A stretch of 64,000 nt of DNA from Lutraria lutraria. Lineage: Eukaryota; Mollusca; Bivalvia; Venerida; Mactridae. This document shows, in pieces, positions 25,823 through 37,800 of this stretch. The notes under the pieces were generated by a model, which did no database searches, was not told the DNA's origin, and saw nothing but the letters and a program-made list of their open reading frames with translations. How positions within the stretch are numbered: position 1 is the stretch's first letter; the number at the start of each line of letters is the position of its first letter. The stretch covers positions 689,501-753,500 of the forward strand of contig OZ026836.1 of the NCBI GenBank assembly GCA_964023205.1, read 5' to 3'. The translations under genes were made by a program, and so were the position numbers.

Positions 25823-28800
25823 CTGTAAATTGCAAACAAAAAAGTTCACATATCTTCTCTCAATAAAACATTCTGCACTTAAGCAACACGTCAACCACAC
25901 ATGGTAGGTCTTGGCCAGGGAATTGCTTTTTTTCAGAATCATTTTATTGTGTTTGTTAAAAACATTATCCAGGAATTCAGATGCCCATATAATTAACTAT
26001 GTCAACCTTCTACAATAACATCTTTCTTCATTTCAGCAAAAATATGGTCAAAATTTGAAACAGACAAGCTATAAAATGGATAAGTAGGACAATGTTTGAT
26101 AATCCATGTTTATATACACAATTACAAATATTGTGTCAATTTCAGTCACAGATGTTTCTTATGAAAAAAACTTCCTAAGTTGTAGGTTCATCTTGTCAAC
26201 TACAAATTTTGGTCATTAAGGTGCGTGTATTGTAGGATCCTAACTTCTAATTCTTCTGGTGTACCTGATCCATGCTACACAAACATATTAATACAACAAA
26301 AACACTATTGCCTGATTGTGCTTATTTCTTTGATAGTTACCTTGGATACCATGATTTATTTTTACGATTTTTTTAAAAAATTGTAAGAGTTGTTGCCCTT
26401 GTTGAAAAATAAAAAAAATCCTTAAATGAGCTATATTTGTCTTGACCTATATTTGTCTTTATCATGAAATTATATTGATAATATGAACTTGCATCTTTAT
26501 ACCATGAGTTTTCAATGAAATGAATGTCTTTTTATCTTTAATCAGTGAAAATTGGGCTACACCCATATACTTCAACTACACCCATAGACTTCAACTACAC
26601 CCATAGACTTCAACTACACCCATAGATTTCAATGCAAATTTAAAGGAAAATTACTCAAAGGAATGTCATTATTGTTAAAAAATTATAAACATTTCAGAAT
26701 CTGTCTGCCCTGTTTTGTAAAAGAAGGCAGTTAGGATCCTAATACCTTAAAAGCTCTGAGTAGATTTACTGAGTAAATTTATTGGGTAGATTTACTGAGT
26801 AGATTTACTGGGTAGATTTACTGAGTAGATTTACTGAGTAGATTTACTGAGTAAATTTATTGGGTAGATTTACTGAGTAGATTCACTGGGTAGATTTACT
26901 GAGTAGATTTACTGAGTAAATTTATTGGGTAGATTTACTGAGTAGATTTACTGAGTAAATTTACTGGGGTAGATTTATGGAGTAGATTTATGGAGTAGAT
27001 TTACGGTGTAGATTTACTGAGTAGATTTACTAGATTTACTGAGTAGATTTACTGAGTAGATTTACGGAGTAGATTTATGGAGCAGATTTACTGAGTTTTG
27101 AAACAACTGTGACTGTTCATGGTTGCACAAATACTATTAATACACAGAAGATGTTCAGCATGAACTGATCCACAACAGGCCTAATAATCAGATTAATTGA
27201 GTCGTACACAACTCATTACTCCATACTTAAATATAATTCTGAATATACAGAATAAATCCATTATTATGTAATTTATCCAGTAAATGCACTGTACTGAGAC
27301 ATATTCTCACCATAAATAAAGATAACATTTGATGAATAATCCCAGGATAAACTGAATGTAATGACATTGGTTAAATTTCTATAACATCAAGACATATAAA
27401 TGAAACCGTACATCATTGTCAGCATCAAGTATTCCAGACACATTTATCTGATGATTGTATTAAGCCATGTTAACATTAGCATCTGACATGCCTACATATA
27501 ATTCATACAATCTGTCTGCAAGCAGTTCTCCATTTCACAAGATGAAATCATAGTGTAAGAATAAGTTAATATATTGGTTTATAATCAAGACTGCCATATC
27601 TTCATGTTACAGAATAAAGCAATCAAAATATGAATATTCTAAACTAAAAGTTGTCTGAGCTATTCAATAAGTCTACTGAAATACTACATGAAAATAATAT
27701 TCAGAGATAAATAACTTCAATAGTGAATAACTTAAGACTAATGAGAAATTCAAGAAAGGCAAGTGATAGTCAATTATTCTATAAAGTAATCAACACAGAC
27801 AGCTCAATAAACAGCCAGTGTAACAAGATGTGTTTTATAAACACCATGCCCCCTCCGGTTGCCCTTTTTGAAATGCACAGGTCCTGAAGAGATTGTCATG
27901 ATGAACCAAGATATGAAGTTCGATGATTGCAGGTGGTAGCTTTTTGATTTAATAGGCAAGGTTAAATTTCGGTACAGGCAAACAAAGGGCCGTAAATCTG
28001 CTAAAAATTATCGAATCACAAAACCCTAACAATATGTGCTGGTGAACATGGTGACGATAGTTCTATCAAAGTTTGGTAAAAATCCCTTGAGAAATACAGA
28101 AGTAGTTGCAAACAAAAGAGTATTTCTCTATATATTACATATGCACAAAATAAACAAAGGGCCATAATTCCGCCAAAAAATATCGAAGCATAAAACCTTT
28201 ACAACATGCATTGGGTATCTCGATAACAATAGTTCCATGAAAGTTTTATCAAAATCCCTTGAGAAAACAAGGAAACAAGAGTATTTCGCTGTTACAATCA
28301 CACAATATAAACAAAGGGCCATAATTCCGTCAAAAATGATCGAATCACAAAAACCGGAATATATGTGTGGGGGTTCTTGGTAACAACAAGTCTGTGAAAG
28401 TTTAGTCAAAATCACAAGAAAAATGTAGGAGTAGCATCCTAAAAAACATGTTGGAATTTTTTTAAACGCAATGACCCTGTGACCTTGACCTACTGATCTG
28501 AAAATGCACAGGTTCTGTAGAGGTTGTCATGAGGAACCTACATATGAAGTTTGATGGATGTAGGTGCAGGCGTTTTGATCTTATAGGCAAGGTTAAAGTA
28601 TGGTACAAACAGACAAACAGAGAGGCCAAAAACAATATGCCCCCGTATCGATAGAACTGCACTGCTCTTAAAAACAACTATAGACACTCAAGACATGTAG
28701 ATAGTATTATCACAAAATAAGTAACATAGTCACATAGAGCAATGTCAATGTTAAGAGATCTTAAATCCTTTATAAATGCTTAAATGACATTTCAATTTAC

Positions 28801-31800
28801 TAATAAATTATAACAATATGAAAATATATTATATAAATGAATAAAATATTACCTGTCTGATAATTGGATCAGGTAATCTACAAAGCAGATCAATTTCATC
28901 CATAGAACTGTAATCAAATGGACCAATGACAAGTTGTTTTTTATTGTTGTCATATATATCAATCACCTGTTAATGAAAGGTGAAAACTTACCACAGGTAT
29001 AAATGTGAACATAAAGTAAAAGATTTTAATATATCATAGTATTGTCACAAAATATTTCTGTGTTAAGAATGTGTAGAACATGAGTACCCGTACCTTCTTT
29101 CTACACAACACAGACCCTAAATAGTTTATTAATGTCAGCCATGGCCGTGGTTCAGAGGTTAGAATGCTGGATTTATAACCATGCCACCAGGGTTTGACTC
29201 CTGGTCACAGTATAAAAATTTGACAAAAATTTTCCCCTACATAAAGAGAAGTTGCCAGTTCCTTGTAGAAGGGTAAGTTAGTACTAATTAGAATACAGTC
29301 TTGGAAACATTGTAAGGTGTATCAACCACTGTATGTAAATTTGTTGAAAAACTGCGTTAAACCCAAATAAATCCTTGCTGTAGCTGAAGGCATGATGAAC
29401 AACTTAAATCAGACATTTACATTCATTCTTATCACAATCAGACTAAGATTATCAACCACAAAATATTCATCACATTTATACTTATAAACAATTTGCTAAG
29501 ACTGTAGAAAATGTTTCAGTGTATGCCAAAGCCTACAGACTTGTAGAGAGCACATGACGTCATACAAACCTCTCAGCTCCAGTAAAATGTCTCGCTGATC
29601 TTAATGATTGATCTGGACCACGATCTTGGAACTTTGCAGGAAATATTTCCCCAGTTTGAATCACCACAGCTGTAAGAAATAATTGTACAGTACAACCTCT
29701 CCAGAGCAGCCATCTCTTGAGCAACAACCTCCCTGAGTCCCATCAACAGCAGTATATTTTTTCCCACTGTACAAGTTAACTACATGTATTAATTTTACCT
29801 GTCTAGAGCAACAATCTCTCAACANNNNNNNNNNNNNNNNNNNNNNNNNNNNNNNNNNNNNNNNNNNNNNNNNNNNNNNNNNNNNNNNNNNNNNNNNNNN
29901 NNNNNNNNNNNNNNNNNNNNNNNNNNNNNNNNNNNNNNNNNNNNNNNNNNNNNNNNNNNNNNNNNNNNNNNNNNNNNNNNNNNNNNNNNNNNNNNNNNNN
30001 NNNNNNNNNNNNNNNNNNNNNNNNCGTGAGTTTTCCATTAACCAATGTATGGATAGCATATATACATGAGTACATAACGTAATACACAAAACATTGTAAA
30101 AAATTATGGATGTTTATTTTTTACTCGTGTGACGTCACTGACATGTGCGAAGTTCCAATAATTTAGGAAACTTTTGGAAATGCTCAGCAAATATTAAATG
30201 TAAACAAAACATCATATTTTGTCCACCTTACAAAATACTAAACATTGTTTTCCGTTGATTATTTCTCAAGGAAGGACCGGTCAAATGAGATCAGATATGG
30301 GTCCTTTCAGTATCATTTTGGGTACATTTTAATATCTTAGAATCTTGTGAGGTTTTTTGTACATCGAAAATAATATCCATTTTAAGGCATATTGTGGCTT
30401 TAAGGGCAATTAAAGCGGACTTCTTTCAACCTTAGAATAAAAATACAACTACATTTATCATAATACTTTATAATCCTAGTTTTATACATACCTATAAGTT
30501 ATACATACCATACATACCTATAAGTTATACATACCTATAAGTAATACATACCTATAAGTTATACATACCTATAAGTTATACATACCTATAAGTAATACAT
30601 ACCTATAAGTTATACATACCTATAAGTTATACATACCTATAAGTTATACATACCTATAAGTTATACATACCTATAAGTTATACATACCTATAAGTTATAC
30701 ATACCTATAAGTAATACATACCTATAAGTTATACATACCTATAAGTAATACATACCTATAAGTAATACATACCTATAAGTTATACATACCTATAAGTTAT
30801 ACATACCTATAAGTAATACATACCTATAAGTTATACATACCTATAAGTAATACATACCTATAAGTAATACATACCTATAAGTTATACATACCTATAAGTA
30901 ATACATACCTATAAGTAATACATACCTATAAGTTATACATACCTATAAGTTGCACTGAAATACCTTCAGAAGTTTCTCTCTCATCTTTGAAACCACCAAC
31001 TAATGACAGTTCTAACCTAAAACATTCAATACACGTACAATGACTTGCTAACATCTTTAAAACCAACAATTTAAGCTAAAAACAACATTCAATATTTTGA
31101 ATGAGTTTAGACAACAACAGACTTTCCAGCAGAAACAAAGACTTTCAATGGAAGACTTCCAAAAAAGTAGGAACACTGGAAAGCCTCCTAGAAATGTCAT
31201 CAGAAGACAAGAAGTGTTTGTGAAAAATGAATTCCCCCTCATGACTTTTGATCTACTGACTTCAAAATCAATAGGGGTCATCTACATGTGATGACCAACC
31301 TCCCAACCAAATCTGACAATTGGTCGGACAAGGTTTGGTAACAGACTGACCGACATGTGCAAAACAATATACATTTTTTTACATCCGCCATAAACCAGTT
31401 CCTGTTCCATGTTGCATTGCAAGTCTATGTTAGTTCCATGAGTACTTTCAGTACTTTGATCTGTTATGGATGAACTTTCCCTACATGCATTTTTCAATTT
31501 AGTTCATTTATCTTTTAAGGTAAATTATCCACAAGATAAATACAAACCTGCCCCATTGTTTGCCACCAGTTAGAGATAAAACTTTATCAATTAATTTCTG
31601 CACAGCTTTCTCTAATCCTGAACCATCAAAATGACATATCCCTGTTACAAAGGACGCTGTAATGGAGAATAATACACATTTTATGATTGTGTACCACATG
31701 TTCTGGTCATTGGCTATAAACCTACAACAGTCTGTTGTATGTAAATATTAACAAAACAGTCTGTTGTATGTAAGTATTAACATGTGGAATAAAAAATCAA

Positions 31801-34800
31801 CCATCATGAATACATTTATACTTATTAGTAATTCATACCAATAAAAAATGTATGAAATATTATTTCAATACACTGATAACCATTTAGTATAAACATTTAG
31901 TTCTGATAATTACAGATATATGATAATATATTAGTTCTGATAATAACTAGAGAATGTTTACATCATTTAACTCTTTGTCTAAATACAAATCCAGCAATTC
32001 AACAGCAATGTTACATCAGTATTTCTAATGTTTAAACAAAACTATGATAACAATGTGACACATGTGATGATAACAGTATAAGACATGTGACGATAACAGT
32101 ATAAGACATGATGATAACATAATAATACATGATGACAACAGTATAAGACATGATGATAACAGTATAAGACATGTGATGATAACAGTATAATACATGATGA
32201 TAACAGTATAAGACATGATGATAACATAATAATACATGATGACAACAGTATAAGACATGATGATAACATAATAATACATGATGACAACAGTATAAGACAT
32301 GATGATAACAGTATAAGACATGATGATAACAGTATAAGACATGATGATAACAGTATAAGACATGATGATAACAGTATAATACATGTGATGAGAACATAAT
32401 AATACATGATGATAACAGTATAAGACATGTGATGATAACAGTATAATACATGATGATAACAGTATAAGACATGTGATGATAACAGTTTAATACATGATGA
32501 TAACAATATAAGACATGTGATGATAACAGTATAAGACATGATGATAACAGTATAAGACATGTGATGATAACAATATAAGACATGTGTTGATAACAATATA
32601 AGACACGTGATGATAACAATATAATACATGTGATGATAACAGTATAAGACATGTGATGATAACAATATAATACATGTGATGATAACAGTATAATACATGA
32701 TGATAACAATATAAGACATGTGATAATAACAGTATAATACATGATGATAACAATATAAGACATGTGATGATAACAGTATAAGACATAATGATAACAGTAT
32801 AAGACATGTGATGATAACAATATAAGACATGTGATGATAACAATATAAGACATGTGTTGATAACAATATAAGACATGTGTTGATAACAATATAAGACATG
32901 TGATGATAACAATATAATACATGTGATGATAACAGTATAATACATGATGATAACAGTATAAGACATGTGATGATAACAGTATAATACATGATGATAACAA
33001 TATAGTCAAGTTTCAAGTTTCAACATTTATTCACCCAAATATATACATACATATAACGTGGGGAAAATACATAATCAGTATTAAACATAATATATATGAT
33101 AGACTCCCGGTCTAGTATTCTGAACAGACAAAAAAAAAAATTGTTTCCATGTTATATATTATGCACGTGGAAACCATGGCAACACCAAATAACATGTATA
33201 ATATGAGAATATTGAGAGACATATGTAACAAATAGGTTAAAGATTGTCTAGGGTACTGGTGTACTGATACATGTTTATCTACTAAATTTTCGTGTTATCT
33301 TATTCAATAGCTTACAAAACTTTTCTAACCCGTGGACGTTTTGAGATTGCATAATTTGGATATAAAATAGATCTGGGTCAGTATAGCGTGGAATGTTTAA
33401 AAATCTGTTTCTGTCCATGTTAAAAAACGGACATTGTAATATATAATGTTTTTCTGAGCCAATTGTATTCGTATTACAAAGAGGACAAATTCTATCATGT
33501 AGTAAAGTTCCGTCATAACGACCGGTTTCTATAGGTAAGCGATGATTTGCAGTACGGAATTTGAAAAACACATCGGAGTCGTGTTTTTTCAGAAGTTTGA
33601 AATATGTTTCGAGCTCGAGATCAGATTTAAATTGTTTATATAACTTTCCTTTGTTAGACTGTTCTAATTGTGCATTCCATGTTTGTTTATACTGATCTTT
33701 TAATGTTTGTTTGACTATCTTGTGTAAAATCGGTGTGTTGTAAATTGGTTGATCATCCCAAATATGACTTCGGCCGCATGTGTTTAATATTTCTTGGATT
33801 TTACGGGTCCACTTGTATTCGTGAGTTTGGTTTAACATATAGTTGTATATTTTTAGTGAAAGTTTTTCGGCTTTACCTGTGACAAGTCGAGACCAGTAAG
33901 CGATCATACGGGATTTAATGATTACATCAATGGGGAAGCGACCAAGTTCGCCATACAGCATGTAAATAGGTGTACTTTTTTTAGCTCTTGTAATTTTTCT
34001 TAGGAAATCTTTGTGCACATTTTCTAATATATCAATATTTTCAAACCCAAATATTTCGGAACCGTATGTAAGTATAGGAAGAATTGTATTATCAAATAAT
34101 TTAAGTGAAAGATCAACTGGTAATTCAGCATTATTAATACGCGAAAGAACACAATACATGGCCTTTTTGGCTTGTTGAACAAGATTTTTTCTGGCTTCAA
34201 GGAAAGAACCATTTCTCGTGAATGTTACCCCTAAATAGTTATATGTAGTAGTTATTTCGATTTTATGATCACCGAGTCGAAAATCAAAATTTAAATTACG
34301 GGATCCAAACACTATGATTTTTGTCTTTGATAAATTAACTGTAAGTTTCCAAACATTACAATAATTATAAAAAGAGTTTAAACAGTTTTGAAAATCATCG
34401 GCATTATCGGAAACAATGATCGTGTCATCGGCATAGAGAAGGGTTAGTAGTTTAAGCCAGTAAGTTACATCGTTAGGGGTAAAGAGTTCTACACCGATAA
34501 CATTGTCATTTTCTAAATAAGATTGCAAATCATTTAGGAATATTGAGAACAGTAATGGGGAAAGATTTTCACCTTGACGGACGCCAATGTCTGACTTAAA
34601 GAAATTTGAATACATACCATTAAGTTTAATACAAGATTTGATATTCTGATACATATTGTAAACAATTTCGAAGATTTTACCATCGACTAGATCAAGAAGT
34701 TTTTGCCAGAGTCCAGATCGCCAAACTTTATCGAACGCCTGCGAGAAATCGATGAAAGCACAAAACAACTTTTTCTTATGTTTTTTTAAGATTTCACTCA

Positions 34801-37800
34801 ACGTATGTAAAGTAAATATATGATATAAGACATGTGATGATAACAGTATAAGACATAATGATAACAGTATAAGACATGTGATGATAACAATATAAGACAT
34901 GTGTTGATAACAATATAAGACATGTGTTGATAACAGTATAAGACATGTGATGATAACAGTATAAGACATGTGATGATAACAATATAAGACATGTGATGAT
35001 AACAATATAAGACATGTGATGATAACAATATAAGACATGTGATGATAACAATATAAGACATGTGATGATAACAATATAAGACATGTATACCTGTATGTCT
35101 GAGAATACCAATATGGCATGTAGTGGCATCATCTGTCCCTAACACTTGTATACATTCTGAAATACAGAAAACAACTAAAATGTCACAAGGATCATCACAA
35201 AACCAGTTTTTCCTACTCCAGACGCTTATCCATTGAGAAATATAGGAGGATCTGTGCACACGAAGAGTATTTTCTCCATATAGTACATAATTTATGCACA
35301 AAATAAACAAAGGGCCATAATTCCACCACAGAGATTGAACCACAAAAAAAATGTGCTCAGTCACATGATGACAATAGTTCTATGAAAGTTTGATTAAAAT
35401 CCCTTGAGAATTTCAGAAATGTAAGAGCAATTGTGCATAGAAGAGTATTTCAGTCTCTATTACATAAGCACTAAATTAACAAAGTGCCATAAATCTGTCA
35501 AAAATGAATTACAAAACCCGGCATACATGCTCTGGATTACTTGGTGACAATATTTTTTTGAAAATTTGGATGAAATCCCTTGAGAAATGTAGGAGCAATA
35601 GCATATACAAGAAATTGTAGACGCTTGCCCGTCCACCCGCCAACATTTGACAGTCTTAATAACCAGTATTTTCCTTCAGAAAACCTAGTTAAATAGCATA
35701 TCCAAACACAAATACACATTATACAATGTACAAGTAAAACAAACAATGAAGAAATAAGCACATCACAAGTATGTTAATTACCAGGAAATATATCAGCATA
35801 AAACAAGAGGACAGACAATATCTGCTCTACTTTCAAAGTGTTCAATATAAACCTGTACACAAGACAATGGGAATCAATTTAAAATGATTGTTAACTAAAA
35901 CCTGGGAAATGGAGACATTCCATATTGTCAAACACTTGAGTGAAATTGACAGCTCAATAGTGGCTGCGATATGAAAACCACAGGCTGAAAATCCAATTAG
36001 GAAACAAGCTAGAGTTCCAGGTCACAAAATACGCCCAGCAAGGGGCATAAATCAGAAGTGTCCGGGCGATTCGGCTGGTTATCGAATTTGACCGAGATCT
36101 CATGGCCATAAACATTTCCATGAAGTTTGGTATGGATCCGAATAAAACTGTTTGAAGCAGAGAGCGGATACCGTTGTGGATGCCGCCCGCCAAAAAGCCC
36201 ACCTGCCGTGGGTGTTCCCATAGTATGACCCGTTTTTCAAATGGGCGTATAAAAAGGTTTTCTTAATCAGTAAAAATATTTCCAATAAAGATTACCATCC
36301 GATGGATCAACAACTGCCATCTCTCTCTGTCCAACATACAACAATCCATGGGGTGGAACAGCCTTTGTAGGTTTAGATGTAATCTGTACACCAGACTCCT
36401 ACAACAAATATTGATATTACATGTACATGTATATAATATACACAGCAAGTACACTGTATTAGTACTTTCTTATATTTGAATCCAAGTTGTTTTTATCAGG
36501 GAATATTTACACAGAAGAGTAAAATCTAAGAGACAGAAAATGCAGTTTTTCCTTATTTTCAGGTAAATGAATGAATACCCGGTAAATGTATTTTTTGTGC
36601 CTAGAATTAAACAAACATGTCCTTATAATTATTTTATCAGTTGATAAAGTCTGAGATAACTTTCATCATAGATGGGGTATCCAATATTAAGTAGTTATGG
36701 TTTCTGACCAGTTATCTGGTTGAAGGGTCGGAATCAATAATAGATTGTCAAAAACCCCATCACTAGCGGGCCGACTGGCCCCTCACTGATGTGAGCACAA
36801 ATCCCACCTGAGACCAAATTTCACAAGTGAGGAAGCTAACCAGCTAAATTACAAAAGGTCAATGGTTTTACACAGGTGTATACCTTGTGTTTTCCTCCAA
36901 CATTAAAGCTGGTAAAGTCACCAAAATGACCGTAGTAGCTGTTGGTGCAATATTAAATCATTTTTCCTGGTTCTTTAAATTCTACTTTACTTTTACTGTA
37001 CTAGTGATTTATAATAAACTTTTGAACAATAAGAAGAACGAGGTATTTAAAATATTCCTAAAATTTGTTTACAATTCTCATAATAATACTCAAATGATCT
37101 TATGTAAAAGAATTGTAATACATGTACTTACTTTATCAAATAGAGTATGTACATGAATGTTTACGCTTTAAGTGTCAGGATTTTTCAGTTTATTCTTACA
37201 CAAATGATCCATATATTTATATTGATTATAAACAGCTAGGAATGAACATTTATATATGAACAGAAGTGCATGGTTTCTCAAGCATACAAGATTTTTGTAA
37301 GTAATTAAAATAAGATAATATTCATTTGTGTGCGCCATAAAAACACACAATTTAGAAATATTACATAGATATCAAATTTCAAAATACAAATGTACTAGCA
37401 TCGGTCCTAACAAAGATCTTATGGTTATTTGTTTCAAATTAATTACAAACAATTAACAAGAAATTGGAGACAAATACTGCTAAATATAGAACACAATCAC
37501 ACTGGTAAAGTTAAGACTCCACATTTTAATGTTTTTATAAAGATTCATTAAACCCTTGAATGCACTCCCTGATACATAAATGATTAGATCTGATAAAAGG
37601 ACTTTTATTGTAGAAATATTTAGAACACTTTGTTTATGTATTCATAGGTCAATCTTGTCTGTAAACAAATTCTTAGACAGTACTTTGAGTAGAATGCCTG
37701 TCAATGTTAGTGCTTTCTCAGTAACCTGATATATTTTGTTCATGTGAAATACATAAACAATGTTTGCTAATTTCTAAATGAATATACAGTGCAACCTCTC

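Noticed and set aside
29661..30089. Frames of 94 and 142 codons spanning the gap
   Set aside because: Most of their length is N. The flanking residues derive from a MITE and the reverse strand of an NTAN1 exon.
32025..33016. Several 120-325-codon minus-strand frames
   Set aside because: Read-through of the 20-23-bp minisatellite in different frames. The same applies to the part of the LINE frame right of 34822.
36009..36285. Overlapping 60-80-codon minus-strand frames
   Set aside because: They lie within a dispersed repeat fragment, are open in several frames and contain no domain.
36710..36870. Possible second tRNA-derived SINE on the minus strand
   Set aside because: A GGTGGGATTTGTGC word resembles a B box, but there is no convincing A box or tail.
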